Part shown: positions 1-7,570 of the stretch, piece after piece | Layout of the letters: each line of letters opens with the position of its first letter | Position numbering within the stretch: position 1 is the first letter of the stretch | Assembly (NCBI RefSeq): GCF_052116305.1 | Contig: NZ_JBQKLI010000005.1 | Coordinates: forward strand, 60,600-124,599 | Direction of reading: 5' to 3' | Length of the DNA stretch: 64,000 nucleotides | DNA from: JBQKLI01 sp012798975 | Lineage (GTDB): Bacteria; Bacillota; Clostridia; Tissierellales; Peptoniphilaceae | Made by a program: the position numbers and the translations under genes | The notes under the pieces: generated by a model | Databases searched by the model: none | Told to the model about the DNA's origin: nothing | The model's input: only the letters and a program-made list of their open reading frames with translations

Positions 1-279
1 GAAGTAGAAGGCGGATTTTTCAGCAAAGTAATCCTTGCCCTTCAAAGCACAGGAGTCTGGTTTATAAATGTGCTGCAGTTCTTGGTGATAGCATTGATTT
101 ATCTGCTTCCTTATATTTTAGTAGGACTTGTCATTGCGTACCTATATCGAAGATATCGCAAAAAATATCCAAAGACCTATACGGAACATAAGGGAACCTC
201 CTTTGGAAAATGGAAGAAAAAGGATTCTTTAGATACTGAGAAAGAAAAACAGGATCCTCCTGAAGACAAAAAATTGTAA
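1..279 (+). CDS. C-terminal end of a DUF4349-type membrane protein (partial)
   Basis: The frame is open from the first base, so the start lies upstream of the window; 92 codons remain. The visible part reads EVEGGFFSKVILALQSTG, then one hydrophobic helix (about residues 30-48), a basic stop-transfer stretch (YRRYRKK) and a hydrophilic tail rich in Lys, Glu and Asp. A short Gly/Phe-rich amphipathic stretch followed by one C-terminal membrane helix and a basic tail is how DUF4349 proteins normally end, so I read this as the C-terminal anchor of such a protein. Known members are surface proteins of unknown function. The family call rests on this tail only and is moderate. Confidence 0.6.
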   Translation, partial: EVEGGFFSKVILALQSTGVWFINVLQFLVIALIYLLPYILVGLVIAYLYRRYRKKYPKTYTEHKGTSFGKWKKKDSLDTEKEKQDPPEDKKL

Positions 280-338
280 AGAAAATGTATCTTTTTAGAA
301 GAGGTTTTGCCTTATAATAGTAGGGAGGGAGTGATAGC

Positions 339-998
339 ATGAGTTTTTCTGAAAATTTAAGAAATATAAGAGAAGAAAGAAATATAAGTACTACGGAACT
401 TGCCAAAGCCATCGGCAAGACCCAGACTGTTATAGAATTTTATGAAAGCGAAGAATATTCTTTAGAATATCCAGATAGAGATACCTTGGAAGCTTTGGCA
501 AAAGCTTTAGGAGTTACGGTAGAAGATTTAATCGAAGGGAAATATATTTCTCCAGACCGCCAGTTTCTGTCCTTGGTGTCAGATCAGACCATTCGAGGAT
601 TAATGGACTGGTATAATCTAGAAGAAACGATTATGCCGGAAAAAGAGAAAGGCAACGTGCTGTCTGATTATTACGATCAGGCAAAAGTGGATGTGCTGGT
701 AGCGGTGATCGCTTCTTTGAAAAACCGCCCAGATACCTATAATTTAGACAAATGCTATATATCAAAAGTAGGAGATTATGATTTTCTGCTGCTTCCCGAA
801 GGAGAGTATCTAATCTCCGGAAATCTTGAAAAGCTGGCAGGACTGGATAAAGAATCCATCGAAAACCAGATGCTGGTTCTAGACGGCGGACTCTACCGAG
901 AAGAGTTAAAACTCCTCTTCGATAATATCGTTAATGTAAAAGATTTTCATAAGGAAGTTTTGATGAGCGATGTTATGAAGGATTTAAGAGGGCTGTAG
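339..998 (+). CDS. XRE-family HTH transcriptional regulator
   Basis: A 219-residue protein. Residues 3-68 form an XRE/Cro-C1 helix-turn-helix: LRNIREERNISTTELAKAIG, then TQTVIEFYE as the recognition helix region and the typical LEALAKALGVTVEDLIEG closing helix. The remaining 150 residues have no motif I recognise and probably dimerise or sense a ligand. A GGAGGGAGTGAT Shine-Dalgarno sequence lies just upstream of the ATG. It sits 60 bp after the DUF4349-type gene on the same strand and may regulate it, but no operator is evident. The target is unknown. Confidence 0.85.
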   Translation: MSFSENLRNIREERNISTTELAKAIGKTQTVIEFYESEEYSLEYPDRDTLEALAKALGVTVEDLIEGKYISPDRQFLSLVSDQTIRGLMDWYNLEETIMPEKEKGNVLSDYYDQAKVDVLVAVIASLKNRPDTYNLDKCYISKVGDYDFLLLPEGEYLISGNLEKLAGLDKESIENQMLVLDGGLYREELKLLFDNIVNVKDFHKEVLMSDVMKDLRGL

Positions 999-1008
999 AA
1001 CCATAAAA

Positions 1009-1080
1009 AAAAGTGTGTAGTGTGATAGAGGGAAGAGTGGAGTTATCGTTGAAAAACGAAAACGGCATTCATTTTTCTTC
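1009..1080 (+). repeat. Dispersed purine-rich repeat, copy A, with 7-nt-loop hairpin
   Basis: Starts about 11 bp after the XRE stop codon. A purine-rich tract with the shared GGAGTT core (1039-1044) leads into a hairpin: arm 1051-1060, loop AACGGCA (1061-1067), arm 1068-1077, with one mismatch. The same layout recurs near 10.2, 37.6, 56.3, 56.7 and 59.5 kb. Confidence 0.6.
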
Positions 1081-1303
1081 ATAGGATAGGGACAGAATTA
1101 TCTTTACGATATTTTAATAAAACACTGATGAAATGTATTAATATCAAGTATGGAAAAATCTTTCCATAGAATAGGAAACTATAGCGATACTATCCATTAA
1201 GTCGTTTTAAGTAAAACTATTATCCCTCTTGATCCTGCCGCAGATGAAACTGTTTATATTGAATATATCTTACAAAAAGGGGAAGGGTGCTTCCCTTTTT
1301 TTT
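1081..1303 (+). other. Gap with hairpins and an intrinsic terminator; possible leader or small RNA
   Basis: No convincing gene lies here. An 8-bp hairpin (1149-1156 with 1161-1168, tetraloop AATC) is followed by a second imperfect dyad near 1174-1195. A G-rich terminator, stem GGGAAG/CTTCCC at 1280-1285 and 1290-1295, ends in eight T residues (1296-1303), about 70 bp before the next gene. Hairpins closed by a terminator could be an attenuator leader or a small RNA. I cannot match it to a known family. A short codon-like stretch near 1200-1300 has no start and is probably chance or a remnant. Confidence 0.35.
1274..1303 (+). terminator. Intrinsic terminator upstream of the small membrane protein gene
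   Basis: Stem AAAAAGGGGAAG / CTTCCCTTTTT with loop GGTG, running into T residues on the + strand. Confidence 0.6.
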
Positions 1304-1376
1304 GTGGGTAGCTATATAGATATAAAAGATATAATGAAAGAAATCGATGCAGCTTAGTAAGGGAAGGGAGAAGAGG

Positions 1377-1727
1377 ATGTGGAGAGATCTGGATTTTAAA
1401 TTAAAATTTGGGTTTATGAATGTTTTTATAATGCTGCTTTGTACCGGGGTACTTTGTTTTTTGTATAATTTGTTTTTGCAGATGCTCTATACGGAGGTTT
1501 TTTCTAGGACGGCGATAGTGGGAGTTATTGTATCGGCAGCAGTTTCGAATATTCACGAATATAAGTCTAAGAAAAGGGGTTATCTTGTTGCCCTTGGCGC
1601 TTTATTGTATGCCAGCCTTCTGTTTAGCATTTACTTAACAGAAACAAAACTTACGTTTTTAACTCATTTTCTAACAACTTTTAGCAATGGACTGTTTATG
1701 ATTCCTATCCTAAGCAGTTTTTCTTAG
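1377..1727 (+). CDS. Small integral membrane protein of unknown function
   Basis: A 116-residue hydrophobic protein. The ATG at 1377 is chosen because an AAGGGAG ribosome binding site ends about 9 nt before it; an in-frame ATG at 1347 lacks one. A short basic N-terminus (MWRDLDFKLKFGF) precedes about four hydrophobic segments, with a loop rich in Lys (HEYKSKKRG) between the second and third. A TATAAT lies at 1330-1335. It is a single-gene unit between two terminators. No family is recognised, and it could be a transporter-like or accessory membrane protein. Confidence 0.6.
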   Translation: MWRDLDFKLKFGFMNVFIMLLCTGVLCFLYNLFLQMLYTEVFSRTAIVGVIVSAAVSNIHEYKSKKRGYLVALGALLYASLLFSIYLTETKLTFLTHFLTTFSNGLFMIPILSSFS

Positions 1728-1753
1728 AGCTATCTTAATAGATATCAAGCATA

Positions 1754-1785
1754 AAAAAACTGCAGCATTTCGCTGCAGCTTTTTT
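1754..1785 (+). terminator. Intrinsic terminator after the small membrane protein
   Basis: A perfect CTGCAGC/GCTGCAG stem with loop ATTTC, flanked by A7 and T6, so it can work on both strands. Confidence 0.8.
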
Positions 1786-1824
1786 GATTTTCACAATGTA
1801 GCTAAGTCTTATTTCTTTTTGTTT

Positions 1825-1916
1825 CTAGGTCGCGGAGCGATCCAGCCTGACAACCGAAGGTGGTCGCCTGGCCTCCGCTAGGAGTGCCGCCTAGGTTGCG
1901 AAGCAATCCTGCCTAG
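1825..1916. repeat. Two copies of a GC-rich CTAGG...CCTAG hairpin element
   Basis: This stretch is richer in G and C than its surroundings. Unit 1 (1825-1850) and unit 2 (1891-1916) share the plan CTAGG - inner hairpin - TCCWG - CCTRR. The inner hairpins are TCGC-GGA-GCGA and TTGC-GAA-GCAA, so both sides of the stem changed together. Between them, CTAGG-AGTGCCG-CCTAG forms another short hairpin with a 7-nt loop. The end of unit 2 supplies the stop codon of the adjacent ATPase gene. Confidence 0.55.
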
Positions 1917-2686
1917 TTCCCGTATTCTATAGAGATCTCGTAGAATTTGTTTAACAGATGGTCTACTTCGATTTGTTCTTTTTCTTCATTTTTAATATCC
2001 ATAATCGCCTCGCCTTCATGCATCATTACGAGACGGTTTCCGTAGCGTATGGCATGGCGGAGATTGTGGGTGACCATAATGGCGGTTAAGCCTTTTTCTT
2101 TTACGATTTTTTCCGTCAGATCCATAATAACAGCAGCTGTTTTCGGATCGAGAGCTGCTGTATGTTCGTCGAGGATCAGATAGTCTACATCCGTCATGGT
2201 GCTCATAAGAAGGGAGATGGCTTGTCTTTGTCCTCCGGAAAGTCTTCCGACAGGAGTCTCCAGCTGATCTTCTAGATGAAGTCCTAGGGGGATCAGCAGG
2301 GATTTATAATAATCTATCCTGTCTTTATTGACAGCTCTTGTCAGATTCCAAGATTTTCCTTTGTTTTCTGCCATAGACAGGTTTTCTAAAAGGGTCATGG
2401 AAGGGCTGGTTCCAACAGAAGGATCTTGGAAGACTCTTCCGATATTTTCGTAGCGTTTGTATTCGGCAAGCTTCTCGATGGGATTTCCGTCTAAGAGAAT
2501 TGTTCCCCCTTCGATGGGAATGCTTCCGCAGATAATATTCAAAAGGGAAGTTTTTCCAGAGCCGTTTGATCCTACGATGGAGACAAATTCTCCTTTTTCT
2601 ACTTGGAAATTAAAATCCTGAAAGAGGATTTTTTCATTTATGGTGTTTTCATTATAGACTTTGCGAATGTTTTTTAACTCAAGCAT
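1913..2686 (-). CDS. trpP: ABC importer ATP-binding protein, TrpXYP type
   Basis: A 257-residue ATPase that would power amino acid (probably tryptophan) uptake with the two genes before it. Visible are Walker A GSNGSGKT, the Q-loop in VFQDP, the signature LSGGQRQA, Walker B YLILDEH, the D-loop ALDPKT characteristic of this transporter family, and the switch His in MVTHN. The ATG at 2686 is preferred: GAAGG lies 6 nt upstream and it overlaps the permease stop by a few bases, as expected for coupled translation. A GC-rich hairpin element overlaps its stop codon. A paralogue with the same DEHTAALDPKT motif lies at 39.9 kb. The tryptophan assignment rests on the upstream T-box. Confidence 0.85.
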   Translation of the reverse strand: MLELKNIRKVYNENTINEKILFQDFNFQVEKGEFVSIVGSNGSGKTSLLNIICGSIPIEGGTILLDGNPIEKLAEYKRYENIGRVFQDPSVGTSPSMTLLENLSMAENKGKSWNLTRAVNKDRIDYYKSLLIPLGLHLEDQLETPVGRLSGGQRQAISLLMSTMTDVDYLILDEHTAALDPKTAAVIMDLTEKIVKEKGLTAIMVTHNLRHAIRYGNRLVMMHEGEAIMDIKNEEKEQIEVDHLLNKFYEISIEYGN

Positions 2687-3566
2687 TTCGCACCTTCTTT
2701 CCAAATGGGCTTTCTTGGCTGAAGACTAATACGGCTAAGAATAATACAGCTGTGATCAGCTTCATGGATTGTGCAGACAAACCGATGGCGATGGCAGCAG
2801 CCACGATAGCGTTGTAAATGACGGATCCGAATAAAACTTTAGTAGTAGGTTTTAGGAAACCAAATTTTTGGAATAGTTTCATGCCGATAATAACACTGGC
2901 AAGTCCGATAACCATACTTCCTGTTCCCATGGAGATTTCGAAAAATCTTTGATGCTGCATAAGGATTCCGCCGGCTAAGGCAACAAGGCCGTTTGCGATA
3001 GCAAGACCTATGATTTTTAAAGCTCCAGGGTTTTTGGCCATGGTTTTTACAAGGATTTCGTTGTCTCCGCTGGCTTTTAAAAGATAGCCTGATTTTGTCA
3101 TAAGATAGCCGTCTAATAAAAATTTCATTAGAAAGGCAAAGAATATAATGACGATAATCTTCGTAAAGGGAGCGAAACTTTCAGGAAGGAAGGTTCTAGT
3201 AAAGTTGTTGTTGAAAATCGTATCATTAGCAAAAATCGGTACATTTGCCTGTCCTGCTATCCATAAATTTATAGTATAAAGTCCTGTCATTACGATAATT
3301 CCGGACAAGAGGTTTCGAACTCCTAGTTTTACATGGATGAGACCGGTGATCGTTCCGGCGAGTACTCCTGCTAAAAAAGCGGCAGCCAGAGCGAGAAGAG
3401 GGTTCATTCCTTTTGCAATCAAAGCGACAGCAACGGAAGCTCCTAAAGGGAAGCTTCCGTCTACAGTCAAATCCGGAAAATTAAGAATGGTGTACGTGAT
3501 ATAGAGACCTAGAGCAAGGATCCCGTAGATGAGACCCTGTTCTAGAATTCCTAATAATATTGTCAT
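2679..3566 (-). CDS. trpY: ABC importer permease, TrpXYP type
   Basis: A 295-residue polytopic membrane protein, about eight or nine hydrophobic segments, of the branched-chain/TrpY-like permease family. The N-terminal pattern ALGLYITYTILNFPDLTVDG and the later VIGLASVIIGMKLF are characteristic of permeases paired with ABC_sub_bind lipoproteins. It forms the channel between the binding protein and the ATPase. It follows trpX by 12 bp and overlaps trpP, so the three are one operon controlled by the T-box upstream of trpX. A paralogue with the same blocks is at 38954-39862. Confidence 0.88.
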   Translation of the reverse strand: MTILLGILEQGLIYGILALGLYITYTILNFPDLTVDGSFPLGASVAVALIAKGMNPLLALAAAFLAGVLAGTITGLIHVKLGVRNLLSGIIVMTGLYTINLWIAGQANVPIFANDTIFNNNFTRTFLPESFAPFTKIIVIIFFAFLMKFLLDGYLMTKSGYLLKASGDNEILVKTMAKNPGALKIIGLAIANGLVALAGGILMQHQRFFEISMGTGSMVIGLASVIIGMKLFQKFGFLKPTTKVLFGSVIYNAIVAAAIAIGLSAQSMKLITAVLFLAVLVFSQESPFGKKVRNA

Positions 3567-3578
3567 AGCAGTCCCCTT

Positions 3579-4601
3579 TTATTTCGACTCGATAGTATCA
3601 AAGCTTTCAGTAGCCTGGTCGAGCACAGTTTGTGGGATTTCGATTCCTAAGTTTGATCCAGCTGCTGTATTGACATAGGTTAGCGGAGATTCGATCGCTT
3701 CGAAAGGAATTTCAGAAGCTTTTGCTTCGCCTTTTAGGATTTTAGCAGCCATTTTTCCTGTTTGAACTCCCAACTGATCATAGTCGATTCCTTTGGCAGC
3801 TAAGCAGCCGATTTTAACCTGCTCAATTTCTGAACCAAATACAGGGATGTTTTTCGCATTTGCTTTGTCTAAAATAAGGGGCAAAGAGCTGACTACAGTG
3901 TTGTCTGTTAGATTTGTAAGAACATCTACTTTTTCTAAGATACTGTCTGCTGCAAGAGGAATATCGGCTGTTGCAGAAACACCTTCTGTAACTAGAGTAA
4001 AATCGTATTTCGGTGCAAGCTCTTCATAAAGTTTGATCATCGAAACAGAGTTTGCTTCGCTTGTAGTATAAAGAATCCCGATGGTTTTTGCTTCTGGAAG
4101 CATTTCTCTCATAAGCTTTAATTGTTCTTCTACAGGAAGAATGTCGCTTGTTCCTGTTACATTTCCTGTTGATTTTCCATCTTCTGTAGCAAGCTGTGCT
4201 GCAACAGGGTCTGTGATGGCTGTGTAGACAAGAGGGATTTCTGTATCTAAAGCAGCATTAAAGGCGCTCATCGCGGAAGGTGTAGCGATAGCTGCGATTA
4301 AGTCTACTTTATTGCCTACAAAGTTTTGAGCAATGGTGTTGGCGTTTGCTGTAGCAGCTTCTGCGTTTTGATAGTCGACTGTTAAGTTTTCTCCTTCCAC
4401 AATGCCGCTTTCAGCAAGACCTTTGATAAAGCCTTCTCGGCAGTTGTCTAAGGAACCATGCTGAGCGAACTGAGAAATTCCTATTTTATAGTTCTTGTTT
4501 TCTGTGTTTGATGTTCCTGTGCTGTCTGCTCCGCCGGAAGAGCAGCTTGAGGCAAAGATTGTCATTGCCAATAGTAATACTAGATACTTGATTTTTTTCA
4601 T
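3579..4601 (-). CDS. trpX: ABC transporter substrate-binding lipoprotein, TrpX type
   Basis: A 340-residue lipoprotein of the ABC_sub_bind family. The start at 4601 is supported by AAGGAG 7 nt upstream; codons before it belong to the leader RNA. The signal peptide (MKKIKYLVLLLAMTIF) ends in the lipobox ASSC. Family blocks include GISQFAQHGSLDNCREGF, ATPSAMSA, TAITDPVAAQL and VTGTSDILPVEEQ. It captures ligand outside the cell for the trpY/trpP importer. An upstream T-box with a UGG specifier implies that uncharged tRNA-Trp raises expression, hence the tryptophan call, which is an inference and not a measured specificity. Confidence 0.87.
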   Translation of the reverse strand: MKKIKYLVLLLAMTIFASSCSSGGADSTGTSNTENKNYKIGISQFAQHGSLDNCREGFIKGLAESGIVEGENLTVDYQNAEAATANANTIAQNFVGNKVDLIAAIATPSAMSAFNAALDTEIPLVYTAITDPVAAQLATEDGKSTGNVTGTSDILPVEEQLKLMREMLPEAKTIGILYTTSEANSVSMIKLYEELAPKYDFTLVTEGVSATADIPLAADSILEKVDVLTNLTDNTVVSSLPLILDKANAKNIPVFGSEIEQVKIGCLAAKGIDYDQLGVQTGKMAAKILKGEAKASEIPFEAIESPLTYVNTAAGSNLGIEIPQTVLDQATESFDTIESK

Positions 4602-4640
4602 TTTTTCTCTCCTTGAATAATTTTTTATCCGGAAAGTGTA

Positions 4641-4886
4641 TAAAAAAAGACTCTTATCCCTGAAAGGGACAAAAGTCTTACACTTCTGCGGTACCACCCA
4701 AATTTGCTTACGCACACTTCGCCGAAAAAATTGTTTTTCGTCTCTTGATAACGGGTGAGAATCCCGTTGAATACTACTCGTTTCCTTTCGCTTCACCCTC
4801 GAAAGCCCATTCTAAGACAGTCCCCTTGCCATACTCCCACCTGCTATGGCTCGCTGTAAGTTTCTTTGTCTTATACTATTCTTTCT
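4641..4886 (-). promoter_or_regulatory. T-box leader, apparent tRNA-Trp specifier (UGG), controlling trpXYP
   Basis: Read on the minus strand. The invariant T-box core GGGTGGTACCGCA is at 4699-4687. It is followed by a terminator stem (AAGACT...AGTCTT) with a run of seven U residues near 4648-4642. Upstream is the stem I signature with GAA-TGG (GAA 4812-4810, TGG 4809-4807) followed by CTTTCGAG, the usual frame for a specifier loop. Reading UGG as specifier predicts tRNA-Trp sensing. The antiterminator would form when uncharged tRNA binds. Confidence 0.88.
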
Positions 4887-4937
4887 CATCGGTTTCCCTT
4901 AAATCCTAATCCAATAGCTAAGTTTTGTCAAGAATTG

Positions 4938-6572
4938 TTATTTTTTTGTTTGAGCCTCAACAAGCCTTTCGCCGCAGTATTTTTTGCGAAGGGCAGGTTT
5001 TTCGATTTTACCTGTAGGGTTTCTAGGAATCGTATCGAATATAATTCGTCTCGGTCTTTTATATCTTGGAAGATCTTCGCAGAATTCTTCGATTTCTTTT
5101 TCGGAAGAGGAAGCTCCTTCTTTAAATTCGATGATAGCTGCTGAAATTTCTCCTAATCTTTCATCGGGGATCCCGATAACGGCTACATCCTTAATAGCCG
5201 AATGAGCACGGAGAAAGTCTTCGATCTGAACAGGATAGATATTTTCTCCTCCGGAGATGATCACGTCTTTTTTTCGGTCTACCAGATAGATAAAACCGTC
5301 TTCGTCCATCTTTGCCACATCTCCTGTGTAAAGCCAGCCATCCTTTAACGATTCCTTCGTCGCTTCTTCATTGTTGTAATAGCAGGTCATAAGGCCCGGT
5401 CCTTTTACAAGAAGCTCCCCTACTTCCTCTGCTTTGCATTCTTCGCCTTTTTCGTCGACGATTTTTGTTTCCCATAAGTATCCTGCTTTACCGATAGCCC
5501 CTACTTTATGAATGTTTTCTACTCCTAAATGAACACAGCCCGGTCCTATGGATTCGCTTAGACCGTAGTTTGTATCGTACTGATGATGAGGGAATATCTC
5601 CATCCAGCGGTCGATAAGGCTTGGAGGAACAGGCTGAGCTCCGATATGCATCAAGCGAAGCTGATCTAGACAGTACTGGTCAAGAGGAAGATCCCCTCTG
5701 TCGATGGCATCTAGTATATCCTGGGCCCAGGGAACAAGCAGCCAGACGATGGTTACATGTTCTTTCGAAATGGTTTCGAAAATCCATTCGGGACTGACTC
5801 CCCGTAAAAGAACGGCCTTTCCGCCGGACATTAAAGATCCAAACCAGTGCATTTTAGCTCCTGTGTGATAGAGAGGAGGGATACAAAGAAACACATCATC
5901 TTTTTTCTGAGAGTGATGGTTCTGTTCTGCTAGAACGGCAGTCATCAGGGACTGGTGATTATGAAGGATCGCCTTTGGAAAACCGGTGGTTCCAGAAGAA
6001 AAGTAGATTGCAGCACTATCTTCTTCTTGAAGCTCGATAGCGGGAGCTCTTGAAGAACAGTAGTTTACCATATGATTGAAGGGATCGGCGAAGGTAGGCA
6101 CTTCTTCTCCTACATAATAAAAGTCCTTCACATTTTTTAAAGAGCCGAAGATCTCTTCGATTCGGCCTGTGAACTCCGGTCCGAAAATAATGGTATTGAC
6201 TTCTGCTAATTCGGCGCAGTATTTGATTTCGGAAGCTGTATAGCGGTAGTTCAAAGGAACGGCTAAAGCTCCGGTTTTTAAAATACCAAAATAGATGGGC
6301 AGCCACTCCAGCTGGTTCATTAAAAGGATTGCAATCTTATCGCCTTTCTTTACATTTCGAGTTAAAAGAAAATTAGCAAATCGATTTGCTTTCTGGTCGA
6401 ACTCCTGCCAAGTCATTTCCCGGCGGTAAGGTTCTTTTATTGTCTGTTCGATTAAGTTATATTCTCTCCAAGTGACCCCGTGTTCCGGCTGGTTTTCCGG
6501 GTTGACTTCAACTAAAGCGGTGTCATCGGGATAAAATTTTGCATTTCGTTCAAGAAAATCAGTTATAACCAT
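4938..6572 (-). CDS. Acyl-CoA synthetase, class I adenylate-forming enzyme
   Basis: A 544-residue AMP-binding enzyme that would activate a carboxylic acid with ATP to an acyl-adenylate and then an acyl-CoA. Motifs: P-loop YFSSGTTGFPKAI (about residues 190-202), adenine motif YGLSE, WLYTGDVAKMD, hinge VDRKKDVIISGGENIYP, and C-terminal lysine in NPTGKIEK. AAAGGA lies 8 nt before the ATG. The acid cannot be predicted from the fold. Unusually, the nearest upstream regulatory element is a T-box that seems to read a tyrosine codon, and the next operon is an aromatic amino acid importer, so an aromatic or amino-acid-derived acid is possible (inference). Confidence 0.85.
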   Translation of the reverse strand: MVITDFLERNAKFYPDDTALVEVNPENQPEHGVTWREYNLIEQTIKEPYRREMTWQEFDQKANRFANFLLTRNVKKGDKIAILLMNQLEWLPIYFGILKTGALAVPLNYRYTASEIKYCAELAEVNTIIFGPEFTGRIEEIFGSLKNVKDFYYVGEEVPTFADPFNHMVNYCSSRAPAIELQEEDSAAIYFSSGTTGFPKAILHNHQSLMTAVLAEQNHHSQKKDDVFLCIPPLYHTGAKMHWFGSLMSGGKAVLLRGVSPEWIFETISKEHVTIVWLLVPWAQDILDAIDRGDLPLDQYCLDQLRLMHIGAQPVPPSLIDRWMEIFPHHQYDTNYGLSESIGPGCVHLGVENIHKVGAIGKAGYLWETKIVDEKGEECKAEEVGELLVKGPGLMTCYYNNEEATKESLKDGWLYTGDVAKMDEDGFIYLVDRKKDVIISGGENIYPVQIEDFLRAHSAIKDVAVIGIPDERLGEISAAIIEFKEGASSSEKEIEEFCEDLPRYKRPRRIIFDTIPRNPTGKIEKPALRKKYCGERLVEAQTKK

Positions 6573-6616
6573 AATAATTCCTTTCTATGTAAATGATTGA
6601 GGCGCTGTATAAAGAG

Positions 6617-6660
6617 CTTAGTAAAGAGTGGGAGAGTGGAGATATAGGGACGTGTTTATT
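6617..6660 (+). repeat. Purine-rich repeat, degenerate copy (forward)
   Basis: AAAGAGTGGGAGAGTGGAG followed by a weak GTGTTT end resembles the left part of the dispersed repeat. It faces a second copy at 6700-6775 on the other strand. Confidence 0.4.
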
Positions 6661-6699
6661 TTGAATATAGGGCACCAAACCACCTCAGACTCTGAAACT

Positions 6700-6775
6700 G
6701 AACATAAACTATTTTCTTCCACAACTCCCCTCTCCCCTCTTTCACACTCCACACTTTTTTCCCTTTCCCTTATAA
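6700..6775 (-). repeat. Dispersed purine-rich repeat, copy B (reverse)
   Basis: On the minus strand this contains GTGTGGAGTGTGAAAGAG and AGAGGGGAGTTGTGGAAG, the repeat core. The terminal hairpin seen in other copies is degenerate here. It lies between the T-box terminator and the acyl-CoA ligase, that is, inside the leader transcript. Confidence 0.6.
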
Positions 6776-6798
6776 AACAGTGTGAAATAAAGCTCCGA

Positions 6799-7045
6799 AA
6801 AATAGTAAAGCCCTCTGCAGAAGTTCTGCAGAGGGCGTGATTCACGCGGTACCACCTCTATTGCCGAAAATACGGCATCTCAAGCTAAAGCTTTCCAAGG
6901 TAACGGTTGAGTCCGTCCCCGTCTACTGGTCTTTGCGTTCGAGGGGATGCTATGAAGGGTATTCAAAAAGGTCCGCACGCTTCCTTCCAGCTTTTGGAAG
7001 CTCTCTGTAGAGGGATGGCTTTCCTACTCTTCTTCAATAATCGCT
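6799..7045 (-). promoter_or_regulatory. T-box leader, apparent tRNA-Tyr specifier (UAC)
   Basis: Read on the minus strand. The T-box core AGAGGTGGTACCGCG lies at 6860-6845. A strong terminator hairpin follows, GCCCTCTGCAGAA paired with TTCTGCAGAGGGC at 6837-6806, then ACTATTTTT. In stem I, GAA-TAC-CCTTC (GAA 6964-6962, TAC 6961-6959) matches the specifier-loop frame, suggesting tRNA-Tyr. The first coding gene downstream is the acyl-CoA ligase at 6572, over 200 bp away beyond two repeat copies. Confidence 0.85.
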
Positions 7046-7097
7046 TTTTTATATCTTAACATAATTGAGAAAATATACAAGGAATTTTATCGCCGCT

Positions 7098-7562
7098 TTA
7101 AAGAGGCGAAGAGTTTAAAATATTCTGCAAACGAAACAGAAATTCTCTTTGGCTTTTGAATATTTTCTCAAGGGCTTTCGAATAATCGAACCATTCTGCT
7201 TTGTCGTTTTCTACAATTTCCATCTTTTTGCCAGATTTAGGGGGCCATTCGATAATACAGCTGTTGCAGACGACTTTTTCTGGATCAAGATCCATTTCCA
7301 AGGCGTATGCTGTTATAATTCTGTTGGAATGGGGCTTTACAGAACCCAACTCGAGAAGGTTTCCCAAGGCTTGAAATCCCGTTTCTTCATGAAACTCTCG
7401 AAGGGCGGCTTCCAAGGGGCTCTCTCCTGATTCTAAGAGTCCTTTCGGTATGGACCAGGAACCTAAGTCTTTATGGCTCCAGTAAGGACCGCCGGGATGG
7501 GTTAAAAAGTATTCTATATTTTTTCTTTTTCGATAGAGTAGAATTCCTGCACTGTGTTTCAT
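7098..7562 (-). CDS. NUDIX hydrolase domain protein
   Basis: A 154-residue NUDIX protein. The NUDIX box is visible as GLLESGESPLEAALREFHEETGF (key residues G, E, REFHEE, G), which binds Mg2+ and hydrolyses a nucleoside diphosphate linked to another moiety. The N-terminus KHSAGILLYR and the segment WSIPKG fit the family of small phosphohydrolases for diadenosine or NDP-type substrates; the substrate is not predictable. It is the last gene of a four-gene leftward operon (10130 to 7098), starting 8 bp after the preceding stop. Confidence 0.85.
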   Translation of the reverse strand: MKHSAGILLYRKRKNIEYFLTHPGGPYWSHKDLGSWSIPKGLLESGESPLEAALREFHEETGFQALGNLLELGSVKPHSNRIITAYALEMDLDPEKVVCNSCIIEWPPKSGKKMEIVENDKAEWFDYSKALEKIFKSQREFLFRLQNILNSSPL

Positions 7563-7570
7563 TCTATCAC

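Noticed and set aside
1200..1300. Codon-like stretch (IIPLDPAADETVYIEYI) as a gene remnant
   Set aside because: No start codon or ribosome site and it runs into the terminator; no family recognised.
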